A stretch of DNA of 43,542 nt from a bacterium (lineage in GTDB: Bacteria > CSSED10-310 > JAFGSJ01): the NCBI GenBank assembly GCA_016934675.1, contig JAFGSJ010000137.1:1-43542 (forward strand), read 5' to 3'. The notes below the pieces were generated by a model. It saw nothing but the letters and a program-made list of their open reading frames with translations. It had not been told where the DNA came from and searched no databases. The position numbers were made by a program, and so were the translations under genes. Positions 7,537-15,535 of this stretch are shown one piece after another (the first letter of the stretch is position 1; the number at the start of each line of letters is the position of its first letter).

Positions 7537-10500
7537 ATGCAATTGGAGAATTCACTTGTCCAACATTCAACAAGGAGAGTGGCTGTGCGAGCCGTCGTAT
7601 CAGTAGTACTAGCGATCAGTTTGTGCTTTTTTTCAAATATTATCATCTGGGCGGAGGATTGTGAGCAGAAGACGCCTCAGCCAAATCTCACATATATTGC
7701 CACAGTTGTGGATGATACCATTGTCGGGAATGGTAATGGGGTCATGGAGCCGGGCGAGACGGTCCAGCTTCAGGTTGCGCTCTATAATGCCGGGACCGCG
7801 ACTGCTTTTGGCGTGATGGGCATGTTAGAGTCCCAGGATATAGGAGTGACAGTCACGGACCGGAACGCCACGTTTGGGGACATCATGCCCGGTTCGAGCG
7901 TGACTGCAGTCTCACCCTATTTCACTGTTTCGCTGGGGACATCAGTCTCCTGTGGCAAGGATGTGACTTTTCAGTTCCAAGCCATTTATCTGACCGGTTC
8001 GAGCGAATTTTCTTTCACGGTACCGATGAGAGGGAGTCGGGAACATAATTTGGCTGCATCCGAGTATGATGAAATTATTTATGGTGCAGCAGCGGGTGAT
8101 CATGTCGGAACGAGTGTCGGTCATGGTGACATCAATGGTGACGGGCTCGAAGACATTGTTTTCGGAGCATATCAAGCGGACGGTCCAGGAGATGTCAGGT
8201 CGAGTTGTGGTGAAGTCTGGGTGATATATGGATCAACGAATCCTGATTTTACATTGGATTTAAACACACCCCCCGCTTCAGCAACGTTGATTTATGGTGC
8301 AGGATCTGGCGATGAACTGGGGTTTGGGGTCGGTGTCGGCGATCTTAACGGGGATGGTTTCGACGATTTGGTCATGAGCGCACGAAGTGCTGATGGTGAA
8401 GACAATCTTCGGGCACAATGCGGTGAAGTGTGGATAATTCCCGGCTCGAGTGCACTCTCGGGAACGACGATCGATCTGACCTCTCCTCCGACCGGTTCAC
8501 GGGTGATTTATGGTGCTGATGCCTCAGATTATCTCGCTTCTGACATCAGTGTTGATGATTTCAACGGTGATGGATTTGATGATGTCCTTCTGGGTGCGTG
8601 GAATGCTGACGGTCCCGGAAACGGACGCAATCAGGCGGGAGAGGTCTGGTTCATCCCGGGACCAATTATAAAGAGCACGATCGATCTGGTTTCACCTCCA
8701 GCATACGCCACAGTCATTTATGGAGCTGATAGCAATGATTTTTGTGGTGAAGACATTTCTTCAGGTGATATCAATGGAGACGGTAAGGTTGATTGCATCA
8801 TCGCGGCTCGGGCTTCTGATGGGTTCAATAACGATGAATCGGGAGCGGGTGAAGTATGGATCATTTATGGTGCTGAGACATTCCCTGCGGTGATTGATTT
8901 AGCTACTCCTGCCCAGGCTTCGACCGTAATCTATGGCGACGATGCGACTGACAATCTGGGTATGGCCCTGGCATCAGGCGACATCAACCATGACGGATAT
9001 GACGATGTGGTAGCCGGAGCTTGGTGGGGTGATGGTCCGGGCAATACACGCAGTAATGCCGGCGATGTCTGGGTTATTTACGGAGCGGCGACCTTACCGA
9101 CCAGTATCAATCTCGATGCCCAGCCCCCGAACACAACAGCCATTTTTGGCGGTGAAGAAGGCGATCTTTTGGGTGACACTCTTGGGTGCGGCGATGTCAA
9201 CGGAGACGGTTATGATGACCTTGTCCTGGCAGCCGTACATGGTGATGGATTGAACAATGCCACAGCCAATGCCGGGGATATCTGGCTGATTTATGGTCAG
9301 GCCGTACCCCCCATGGTAGTAGACCTGTCTTCTCCACCCTTCCAGGCTACTGTTTTCTACGGCATGAGTGAAAGTGATGGTCTGGCGAATTCTATTGATG
9401 TTGCCGATCTGGATAGCGATGGTTATGAAGATATCCTGCTTGGAAACGATAATGGCGATGGTGCTGACGAATCACTCTCATACGCTGGTGAGATCATCCT
9501 GATCACCGGTCGCCCCTCCTGGGCTTATTATCTCAGAGCTGACACCTATTCCTGGATTGACGCCATGACCGGGCAGAATATCGGACTCGACTGCGACTCG
9601 TGCTGTCAGGAAGTCGAGATGGGTTTTAGCTTCGAATTTTATGGCGACAGTTATTCCTCGATCTGGGTCTGTGATGACGGCTACATTTCATTCGCTGAGG
9701 TGACCATGCCTCATTCGTTCAATTTCTGCCTGCCGTCCAAATATTTGCCGCAATCCATGATAGCGGTAAACTGGAATGATTTCAGCCTGGAAGAAAGCGG
9801 CGCGGTATACGCCCTGCTCGAAGGGACCGAACCAAACAGGCGTTTCACGGTTGAATGGTCGGCTGTGCCCTATTATAGCCTGGCTTCGATGGCAACCTTT
9901 GAACTGACCCTGTTCGAGGGCAGCAACCAGATTTTGGTTCAGTATGGGAGTTCGTTTGACAGTGGCTTGAGTTCGACTGCAGGTCTGGAAAACATGACCG
10001 GGACCAACGGTCATTCGTACAGTTGTTACGAAGATGATCTGACTGCCGGTTCGGCTTGGCGAGCTGTTCCCTTCGGGACATACTCTATTTTCTATGATGA
10101 TATGGAAAGCGGAACGAACGGTTGGACCTCATCAGGGCTCTGGCACCAGGAAGCCGCATCCTGTGAACCATTTTATCGCTCGACCACAACCTCCTGGTAC
10201 TTTGGTGATTCGGTGGCCACCCCGCCCTGCAGTTACGAGACCGGTGTTCGAGAAACCGGTTTGCTGAATACTCCGACCATTTCCGCAGATTTTTACAGTC
10301 AGTTGTATTATTGGCAGCGTCGTGAGACAGAAGCGGTTTCAAATTTTGATCTGAGTTATATCCAGGTCTCAGAAGATGGGGGCGCATTTACGGATATTGA
10401 TCAGATATTTAACGTAAAGAATGCGTGGGAACCCGACCGGGTCGATATTTCATCTCATTCAAATCATGACCTGGCTCTTGGTTTCTTCTTCGATACCGTT

Positions 10501-11112
10501 GATACATATGGAAACGAATATCTGGGTTGGATGCTCGATAATATCGAGGTCCTGGGATGTGAAGTATTTGGCGGGAAGGCCATGAAAGCTTACGCTTATG
10601 CTCGTCCCACTCCTGTCTGTGAAACTGAGAGCTACCTGCTTGATGGGACCGGGACCTTTGTCTTGGGTTGTGACAGTATCAGTTATCAATGGTTTGAAGA
10701 CGGGTCGGCTCTTGATGGAGCGACTTTTTTGCAGTACAGCATCCCGCCCGGTCATGCTCCCGGTCTGTTTACCTACACCTTCGGTGTGTCCTGTGCTTCG
10801 CCTTTCCAATCGGAAACATCCGAGCCGGTTGAGGTCTTGGTCGTGGAAATGCCGAGCGAAGTTCCCGAGGACTCATTCATGCTCGAAAAAAGCACTGATG
10901 GTTCCGAGATCACGATGACTTGGCAGGATGTCAGCGGTGGTGAATTCTACGTTGTTTTCAATGACTCAAATCCAGCAGGCTCCTTCGAGACCGAGCTGGC
11001 GGGTTCATCTTCCGGGTCAGTGGGTTTGACCGTGGCCATGCCGACCGAGAGTATTGTATATTATTTAGTTGCGGGTGCGAATGACACCTGCGGACTCGGT
11101 CCCAAAAGATAG
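7537..11112 (+). CDS. Large secreted FG-GAP (integrin-like beta-propeller) protein
   Basis: Up to 1191 residues. A signal peptide is clear (AVVSVVLAISLCFF, cleavage probably near WAEDC). A GTG at 7585 with AAGGAG 7 bases upstream is an alternative start that gives a more standard signal peptide. After an N-terminal Ig-like domain come seven FG-GAP repeats between about residues 178 and 660. Each has an IYG-type strand, a calcium-binding DxNxDG loop (DINGDG, DLNGDG, DFNGDG) and a GEVW strand, which is the right number for a complete seven-bladed propeller. The C-terminal 500 residues hold cysteine-containing beta domains, including a jelly-roll-like segment beginning YDDMESGTNGW and a fibronectin-like end. 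There is no sorting motif. Probably an extracellular or outer-surface adhesion protein. Its last 48 bases overlap the convergent peptidase gene. Confidence 0.85.
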   Translation: MQLENSLVQHSTRRVAVRAVVSVVLAISLCFFSNIIIWAEDCEQKTPQPNLTYIATVVDDTIVGNGNGVMEPGETVQLQVALYNAGTATAFGVMGMLESQDIGVTVTDRNATFGDIMPGSSVTAVSPYFTVSLGTSVSCGKDVTFQFQAIYLTGSSEFSFTVPMRGSREHNLAASEYDEIIYGAAAGDHVGTSVGHGDINGDGLEDIVFGAYQADGPGDVRSSCGEVWVIYGSTNPDFTLDLNTPPASATLIYGAGSGDELGFGVGVGDLNGDGFDDLVMSARSADGEDNLRAQCGEVWIIPGSSALSGTTIDLTSPPTGSRVIYGADASDYLASDISVDDFNGDGFDDVLLGAWNADGPGNGRNQAGEVWFIPGPIIKSTIDLVSPPAYATVIYGADSNDFCGEDISSGDINGDGKVDCIIAARASDGFNNDESGAGEVWIIYGAETFPAVIDLATPAQASTVIYGDDATDNLGMALASGDINHDGYDDVVAGAWWGDGPGNTRSNAGDVWVIYGAATLPTSINLDAQPPNTTAIFGGEEGDLLGDTLGCGDVNGDGYDDLVLAAVHGDGLNNATANAGDIWLIYGQAVPPMVVDLSSPPFQATVFYGMSESDGLANSIDVADLDSDGYEDILLGNDNGDGADESLSYAGEIILITGRPSWAYYLRADTYSWIDAMTGQNIGLDCDSCCQEVEMGFSFEFYGDSYSSIWVCDDGYISFAEVTMPHSFNFCLPSKYLPQSMIAVNWNDFSLEESGAVYALLEGTEPNRRFTVEWSAVPYYSLASMATFELTLFEGSNQILVQYGSSFDSGLSSTAGLENMTGTNGHSYSCYEDDLTAGSAWRAVPFGTYSIFYDDMESGTNGWTSSGLWHQEAASCEPFYRSTTTSWYFGDSVATPPCSYETGVRETGLLNTPTISADFYSQLYYWQRRETEAVSNFDLSYIQVSEDGGAFTDIDQIFNVKNAWEPDRVDISSHSNHDLALGFFFDTVDTYGNEYLGWMLDNIEVLGCEVFGGKAMKAYAYARPTPVCETESYLLDGTGTFVLGCDSISYQWFEDGSALDGATFLQYSIPPGHAPGLFTYTFGVSCASPFQSETSEPVEVLVVEMPSEVPEDSFMLEKSTDGSEITMTWQDVSGGEFYVVFNDSNPAGSFETELAGSSSGSVGLTVAMPTESIVYYLVAGANDTCGLGPKR

Positions 11113-11727
11113 CAGGATCGGAAGTGATAGTCGGAGTAAGGTAAAGACCCGCTGATATAATTGGGGAAAAGTCAGGCCATGCACCGGTATGCGGGTTCGG
11201 GCGGCATCGCTTGGGAAAGCGGGGATATGGATGAACAGGCAGGGACATGAGTCTGCATAGTTCAGGAGTGCTTGAAAATAGAGAAAATTGCAGACAAAGC
11301 TGCCGGCATTGAAGGAGACGCGATAAGGAAAACCGGACCGGTCCAGGGCTTGCATGGTTGCAGTCAAGGGCCAGTTCGTCCGGAGGAAGTTGTCCGCCTC
11401 TGTCACTATTGGTTGTTTCAGGACTTGGCTTGTGCCATCAACTCGTCTTTGGTTTATTGTCATGATATTGCGGGCCCGAATCTCGATTTGAATCTGGTCG
11501 AGGTTGGCTTTGAGTCCCAAACAGAACAGAGCGGACGGTTTCAATCGTTCGATTGCTGCGCCGAGTATAGGGAAACTCGTTTCAAAACTGGTCATGAGTC
11601 GGACCGTTTCGACTCGCCATTGATTAATGATGAGGCCGTGCAGGACCGGCAATAGTTCGGCGGATGGGTTATAGCGGAAATTGGCAAAGGGAGTGAAGCC
11701 CGAGATCAGTGCTATTTTCTGCATCAT
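11065..11727 (-). CDS. pcp: Pyroglutamyl-peptidase I (peptidase C15) homologue
   Basis: A 220-residue protein, near the usual 200-215 of Pcp. The N terminus ISGFTPFANFRYNPS matches the Pcp start (TGFxPFxxxxxNPS). The Glu-Cys-His triad is in place: Glu82 in IQIEIRARN, Cys146 in AGSFVCNFLYF and His167 in LFIHIPAFPSD. Canonical numbering is about 81, 144 and 168. It removes N-terminal pyroglutamate from peptides in the cytoplasm. The sequence around Glu82 is divergent, so specificity could differ. GGAG lies 6 bases before the ATG. The C-terminal tail beyond residue 200 is not conserved in my recollection, and its codons overlap the end of the FG-GAP gene. Confidence 0.82.
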   Translation of the reverse strand: MMQKIALISGFTPFANFRYNPSAELLPVLHGLIINQWRVETVRLMTSFETSFPILGAAIERLKPSALFCLGLKANLDQIQIEIRARNIMTINQRRVDGTSQVLKQPIVTEADNFLRTNWPLTATMQALDRSGFPYRVSFNAGSFVCNFLYFQALLNYADSCPCLFIHIPAFPSDAARTRIPVHGLTFPQLYQRVFTLLRLSLPILLSFGTESAGVIRTRN

Positions 11728-11959
11728 TTCTTACTCCAGTCAAGGTTAGAGCGGTCTTTGTGCGAATCACCGGACTCAACAACAGTTGATCCGTCAAACG
11801 ATACCATTCTCCATTGAAAAATAAATAGTCGGCGGAATTGTCACACCCGCTTTTTTCATGTATACTGGAACAATATCATTTTTGGAACTACACTCGCAGC
11901 AATTTGTTATATATAGCGTATTACGGAGCTGATAAAGGAACGGTCAGGAGGAGATGTCT

Positions 11960-13096
11960 ATGAATCGAATGGTCAAAACGATAGTGTGCTTCCTGGGAAT
12001 GTTATGTTTGATTTTAGGACCGGGAGCGATGATATCAGTCGCAGATGAGATATCGGAAGCAGAAACCTCACCTGGACCGATCATCAGTTTCGAACAGAAG
12101 GACATGATCTACGATCTTGGTTTGATTCTACCCGATCAGACGATTGAGATATCGATCATCTATGATAATCAAGGCGCGGATATGTTGCGTGTGTGGGACG
12201 TGCAGGGCAGTAGCGGTTGCACGGCTTCACTTCTGTCCAGTGATATCATCATGCCCGGTGAAATGGGGGAAATCAAGGTGATCGTCACCTCGGACAAAAA
12301 GGTTGGCCAACTCATGCGCAATGTCTCTATGAGGACCAATGATCCGAAACATGCCCGGGTGACCTTGGCCATCAGGGCCCAGGTCGTCGTCGATTATGTT
12401 CTTGTGCCCAATCACATTGCCTTCGGTCGCCTGACGCGAACGGAGTTGAACGGGGAGAAATACGCACGGGTCAAAGGTGACAGTGCCCATACATATTCCT
12501 TGAAACAAGTGGTTTCATCGAGTCCGTTCATGAACGCTCGGATACTTGAAGCGAATGAATATTTTCCGGTCCAAAGGTTATTGGTCAGGTTGAATGAAGC
12601 AGTCCCGCTCGGCAGATTTCAGGAAGAAATCACAGTTGCAACCGACAATCCGGACTTTCCGGAAATGAGCATTCAGGTATCGGCCTATATCATGGGACAT
12701 ATCATCGTGAAACCTGCCCAGGTCTTTTTCCGGGTATCTGCTGCTCAGCCACAGAAACCAGTGGAACAGGAAATATCCCTTTATAATCCCCAAAAGAGGG
12801 ACTTTACAATTCTATCGTCTCAAATTCTGCCTGAAGAGTTATCCGAGGCCCAAAAAGAAGCTTTTTCAAGCAGCAGAATCGACTATATCGAACCCAGGGA
12901 AGACGATCTCGAGCTGAAAGTCGGTCAACCTGATCCGCAGGGCCAGTGCCTCATTAAACTCATCTATTTAAAGAGACTGCAACCGAATCAGCGCAGTCGA
13001 GGCACTCTCCGTCTCTTGACCGACGATCCGGACCAGCCCCACGTGGACATTCCTTTCCTGGCAACGACCCCATTAACGAAGGTTCCAAAAGAATGA
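11960..13096 (+). CDS. Secreted DUF1573-type protein, SGC variant
   Basis: A 378-residue protein when started at the ATG at 11960, which has GGAGGA 7 bases upstream; the ATG at 11954 abuts the ribosome site. The signal peptide (IVCFLGMLCLILGPG) is followed by a DUF1573-like ASH/Ig fold, recognisable from YDLGLI, PGEMGEIKVIV and MRTNDPKHARVTL. DUF1573 proteins usually have a CGC motif after the second strand. Here the first Cys is Ser85 (codon AGC), giving SGC with Cys87. Two further Ig-like segments follow. It is colinear over its whole length with the next gene, so the two arose by duplication. Probably periplasmic; function unknown. Confidence 0.78.
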   Translation: MNRMVKTIVCFLGMLCLILGPGAMISVADEISEAETSPGPIISFEQKDMIYDLGLILPDQTIEISIIYDNQGADMLRVWDVQGSSGCTASLLSSDIIMPGEMGEIKVIVTSDKKVGQLMRNVSMRTNDPKHARVTLAIRAQVVVDYVLVPNHIAFGRLTRTELNGEKYARVKGDSAHTYSLKQVVSSSPFMNARILEANEYFPVQRLLVRLNEAVPLGRFQEEITVATDNPDFPEMSIQVSAYIMGHIIVKPAQVFFRVSAAQPQKPVEQEISLYNPQKRDFTILSSQILPEELSEAQKEAFSSSRIDYIEPREDDLELKVGQPDPQGQCLIKLIYLKRLQPNQRSRGTLRLLTDDPDQPHVDIPFLATTPLTKVPKE

Positions 13097-13119
13097 GGAG
13101 GAGAAAATACGCTGTACTG

Positions 13120-13148
13120 TTGACAAGAAAGTTAAAATTGAATACTTT
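13120..13148 (+). promoter_or_regulatory. Possible sigma-70 promoter for the selenocysteine DUF1573 gene
   Basis: A consensus TTGACA at 13120-13125 is followed after 17 bases by TACTTT at 13143-13148. Spacing is ideal, but the -10 matches only half the consensus. It would start transcription about 85 bases ahead of the ATG at 13243. Confidence 0.35.
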
Positions 13149-13242
13149 AGAACCAGCACAGAGGAGGTGATCTCATTCGAAAAGTGGAACCGGGAAGGTT
13201 AATGATCAATGTGACAACCCTTATAACAAAGGAGTGTGGTGC

Positions 13243-14436
13243 ATGAAGAACAAACGGGCATGGCGAAGCACATTGCTGCTCCTGCTGATGGTTTGTTTTA
13301 TGGGTCTGGTATGTCTGGCCCAGGCCCAGGAACAGCTTGAATCTTCGACCAAGAGTACGAAATCTCAAGCAATGACCCAGACCCCGTCTGGTCCGCAGCC
13401 GGAGATCAAGTTCGATCGCGAAGACCTGACCTACGATATGGGCAATATCCAGCAGATGGGCAAAGGTGAAATCATCATCAAGTTCAAGAATATCGGTAAA
13501 GCCGAATTGAAGATCCACCAAGTGAAGGCTGGCTGAGGCTGCTCGGCTGCCCTTGTGAACAAGGACACCATTCTCCCGGGTGGAGAAGGCGAAATTAAAG
13601 CTACATTGTCTGCGGGTAAACGAAGTGGTCCCATGAAAAAATCTATTCGGGTCGAGACAAATGATCCCAAAAACAGTAATGTGACCATTTTTCTGGCCGC
13701 TAACGTTCAAGTCGATTTCAGCCTTGAACCGGCATATCTCAGTTTTGGGCGTGTCAGCAAAAAAGATCTGGGTACAGAGCGAATAGTGAAGGTTGTCGGT
13801 GACGATAGCACGAAATTTACTATCACCAAGCTCGAGCCCAAGGGTCCGGGTTATGATGCCCAGATTCTACCGCCAGAAAAAGAAGGTGAAGGACAGCGTA
13901 TCTCCGTCAAATTGAAATCGGACATCGCTGTTGGCAATTTCCGCAGTGATCTGGTTGTCCATTCGAACCATCCCAAATACCCGACCACTATGATTAACAT
14001 CAATGCCGTGGTGTTGGGACATATCCAGATCCAACCGGAACGGATTTATTTCAGGTTGATCCCGGGACAGGAACCTGAAGAGCGTATTGTTTCTATCATG
14101 AACACGGACAAGAAGCAATTCAAGATTCTTTCGATGAACATTGAACCGGAGCCAATCCCGAATTCATCTGCCCGTCAACGCTCTCTCGTCAAATACATCG
14201 AGGCCTCCAAGGACGATCTGGAAATTGCCGAACTTGAGCCTGATGTGAATGGCAACAAGAGGGTCTCATTGAAATTTAAAAAGGGACTCAACGCCGGTGA
14301 ACGTGTTCAGGGTAAAGTCGTCATAAAGACGGATGATAAAGCCCAGGAAACTGTTACACTCTACTATCATGCTTTTTCGCAGTTACCCAGAGATGCTGAG
14401 AAGGGGAAAACTACTCCGACCAAGCCTACAAAATAA
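13243..14436 (+). CDS. Secreted DUF1573 protein with in-frame TGA read as selenocysteine (U98-G-C100)
   Basis: The frame from ATG 13243 (AAGGAG upstream) runs through one TGA at 13534-13536 to a TAA at 14434, giving 397 residues. Both sides of the TGA are clearly one protein: the part before (YDMGNIQQMGKGEIIIKFKN) and the part after (ILPGGEGEIKATL, VETNDPKNSNVTIF) align without a gap to the paralogue just upstream. The TGA falls exactly at the first Cys of the DUF1573 CGC motif, making U-G-C. A stem-loop follows at the distance expected of a bacterial SECIS element. A signal peptide (LLLLLMVCFMGLVCLAQAQ) predicts export to the periplasm, where a Sec-Cys pair could act in thiol/disulfide chemistry; that role is inference. 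Alternatives are a nonsense mutation or a sequencing error. Confidence 0.75.
13551..13564 (+). promoter_or_regulatory. SECIS-like hairpin downstream of the in-frame TGA
   Basis: CCTTG and CAAGG form a perfect 5-bp stem with the four-base loop TGAA. The stem begins 14 bases after the TGA. The loop has a G in its second position, 20 bases after the TGA. The bacterial SECIS model calls for a G among the first two loop bases, roughly 16-37 bases from the UGA, on a short stem, and this fits. It lies within the coding sequence, as bacterial SECIS elements do. Confidence 0.55.
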
Positions 14437-14487
14437 AGTCTGTTCTATTCAATTGACCTGGGTTGGTCTATCCGGAATTGACTATAC

Positions 14488-14528
14488 AGCACTCTTCTGG
14501 TACAAGTATTAGAAGAGTGCTTTTTTTT
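14488..14528 (+). terminator. Rho-independent terminator after the DUF1573 pair
   Basis: AGCACTCTTCT and its exact reverse complement AGAAGAGTGCT are separated by 12 bases and followed by a run of T residues. It ends the transcript of the second DUF1573 gene. Confidence 0.9.
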
Positions 14529-14611
14529 GCACCTGATGGCCGTGCTCTCATGATCAGGCCACTGTTTCATGATAGTGAAAACCTAATCTCAACTAAAGGG
14601 GAGAGAACGAT

Positions 14612-15415
14612 ATGGTCCTTAACCTGAAAAAATGTCTTGTCCCACTATTGGTCCTGAATTTTCTTCTCTTTCAGCTCGGCTGTACTCCTCCACGGGAAAA
14701 GGCCAGGCTTACTGTGGAAGAGTTCACGGCGGCCCTCGAAAATTATAATCCCGATACGGCACCCGAATTGCGGGATAAGGTCTTGAAATACGGTGAGTTA
14801 GCAGTTCCTTTTCTCGTGAAAAGCATGCCCGGTAAGCAGGGTATTGTCAAAAGCGAATTTACTTTAATTCTGGAAAAAATCGGACAGCCGGCCTTTCTGA
14901 ATATGATGGAATTGCTGAAAACGGAAAATGAAGAGGTCCGGACCGAAATAGTCAGAATTTTCGAACAATTAAAGCCCAAAGTAATTGATAAACAGCTTGG
15001 TGAATATTTGACTCACTTGGATGTTATGTCACCGCATTACATACCTATTGTGAAAATATTGGTATCGTTTGAAAATGAAATCGCCTTAGAAACCCTGAAA
15101 AACTTATTGCTGGGTGGAGATTCTCAGCAACGAATCGAGTGTGCTCATATCATGTCTGAACTTGATAATCCCATGGTTATTCCGCTGTTAATTGATTCAC
15201 TCATTGCCGAGAAAGACGGTCGCGTCAAAATATATATCATCGAAGCATTGGGCAAACTTAAAGCCGAGAGTGCTATCCCGATCATAGAAGCTCATGGTCT
15301 GAACGACAAGACATCTGTCTTGAACCGGAAGGCTGCCGCTATAGCTTTGGGTCAAATAACCGGAAAACCGCATCGATACAGAGAGAACAATAGTCGGATG
15401 GTCTATCCGAATTGA
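14612..15415 (+). CDS. HEAT-repeat putative lipoprotein
   Basis: A 267-residue protein with a hydrophobic N terminus ending in LFQLGCTPP. The LGC is a plausible but imperfect lipobox, so it may be lipid-anchored on the periplasmic side. The rest is helical with HEAT-like repeats: FLVKSMPGKQGIVKSEF, NPMVIPLLIDSLIAEKDGRVK and AIPIIEAHGLNDKTSVLNRKAA. Such repeats bind proteins; no catalytic motif is visible. A GGGGAG site lies ahead of the ATG. It is the first gene after a strong terminator and is followed by the DUF4388 gene 120 bases later. Confidence 0.7.
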   Translation: MVLNLKKCLVPLLVLNFLLFQLGCTPPREKARLTVEEFTAALENYNPDTAPELRDKVLKYGELAVPFLVKSMPGKQGIVKSEFTLILEKIGQPAFLNMMELLKTENEEVRTEIVRIFEQLKPKVIDKQLGEYLTHLDVMSPHYIPIVKILVSFENEIALETLKNLLLGGDSQQRIECAHIMSELDNPMVIPLLIDSLIAEKDGRVKIYIIEALGKLKAESAIPIIEAHGLNDKTSVLNRKAAAIALGQITGKPHRYRENNSRMVYPN

Positions 15416-15535
15416 GTTCTGCCCCTGGTTGACCATATCGTTTGACTAAATAAGTGAAAAACATTACTCTAAAGGGTGTACTATTTCTTGTTCATGCTTC
15501 TGGCGTGATATTTGGCGGGATGAGGTTGAAAGACC

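Noticed and set aside
13534..13536. Genome-wide reassignment of TGA to an amino acid (for example Gly or Trp).
   Set aside because: Several intact genes here end in TGA at family-normal lengths (qmoA-like, arsR, qmoC-like, proteasome-like 2), and no other conserved gene shows internal TGA codons.
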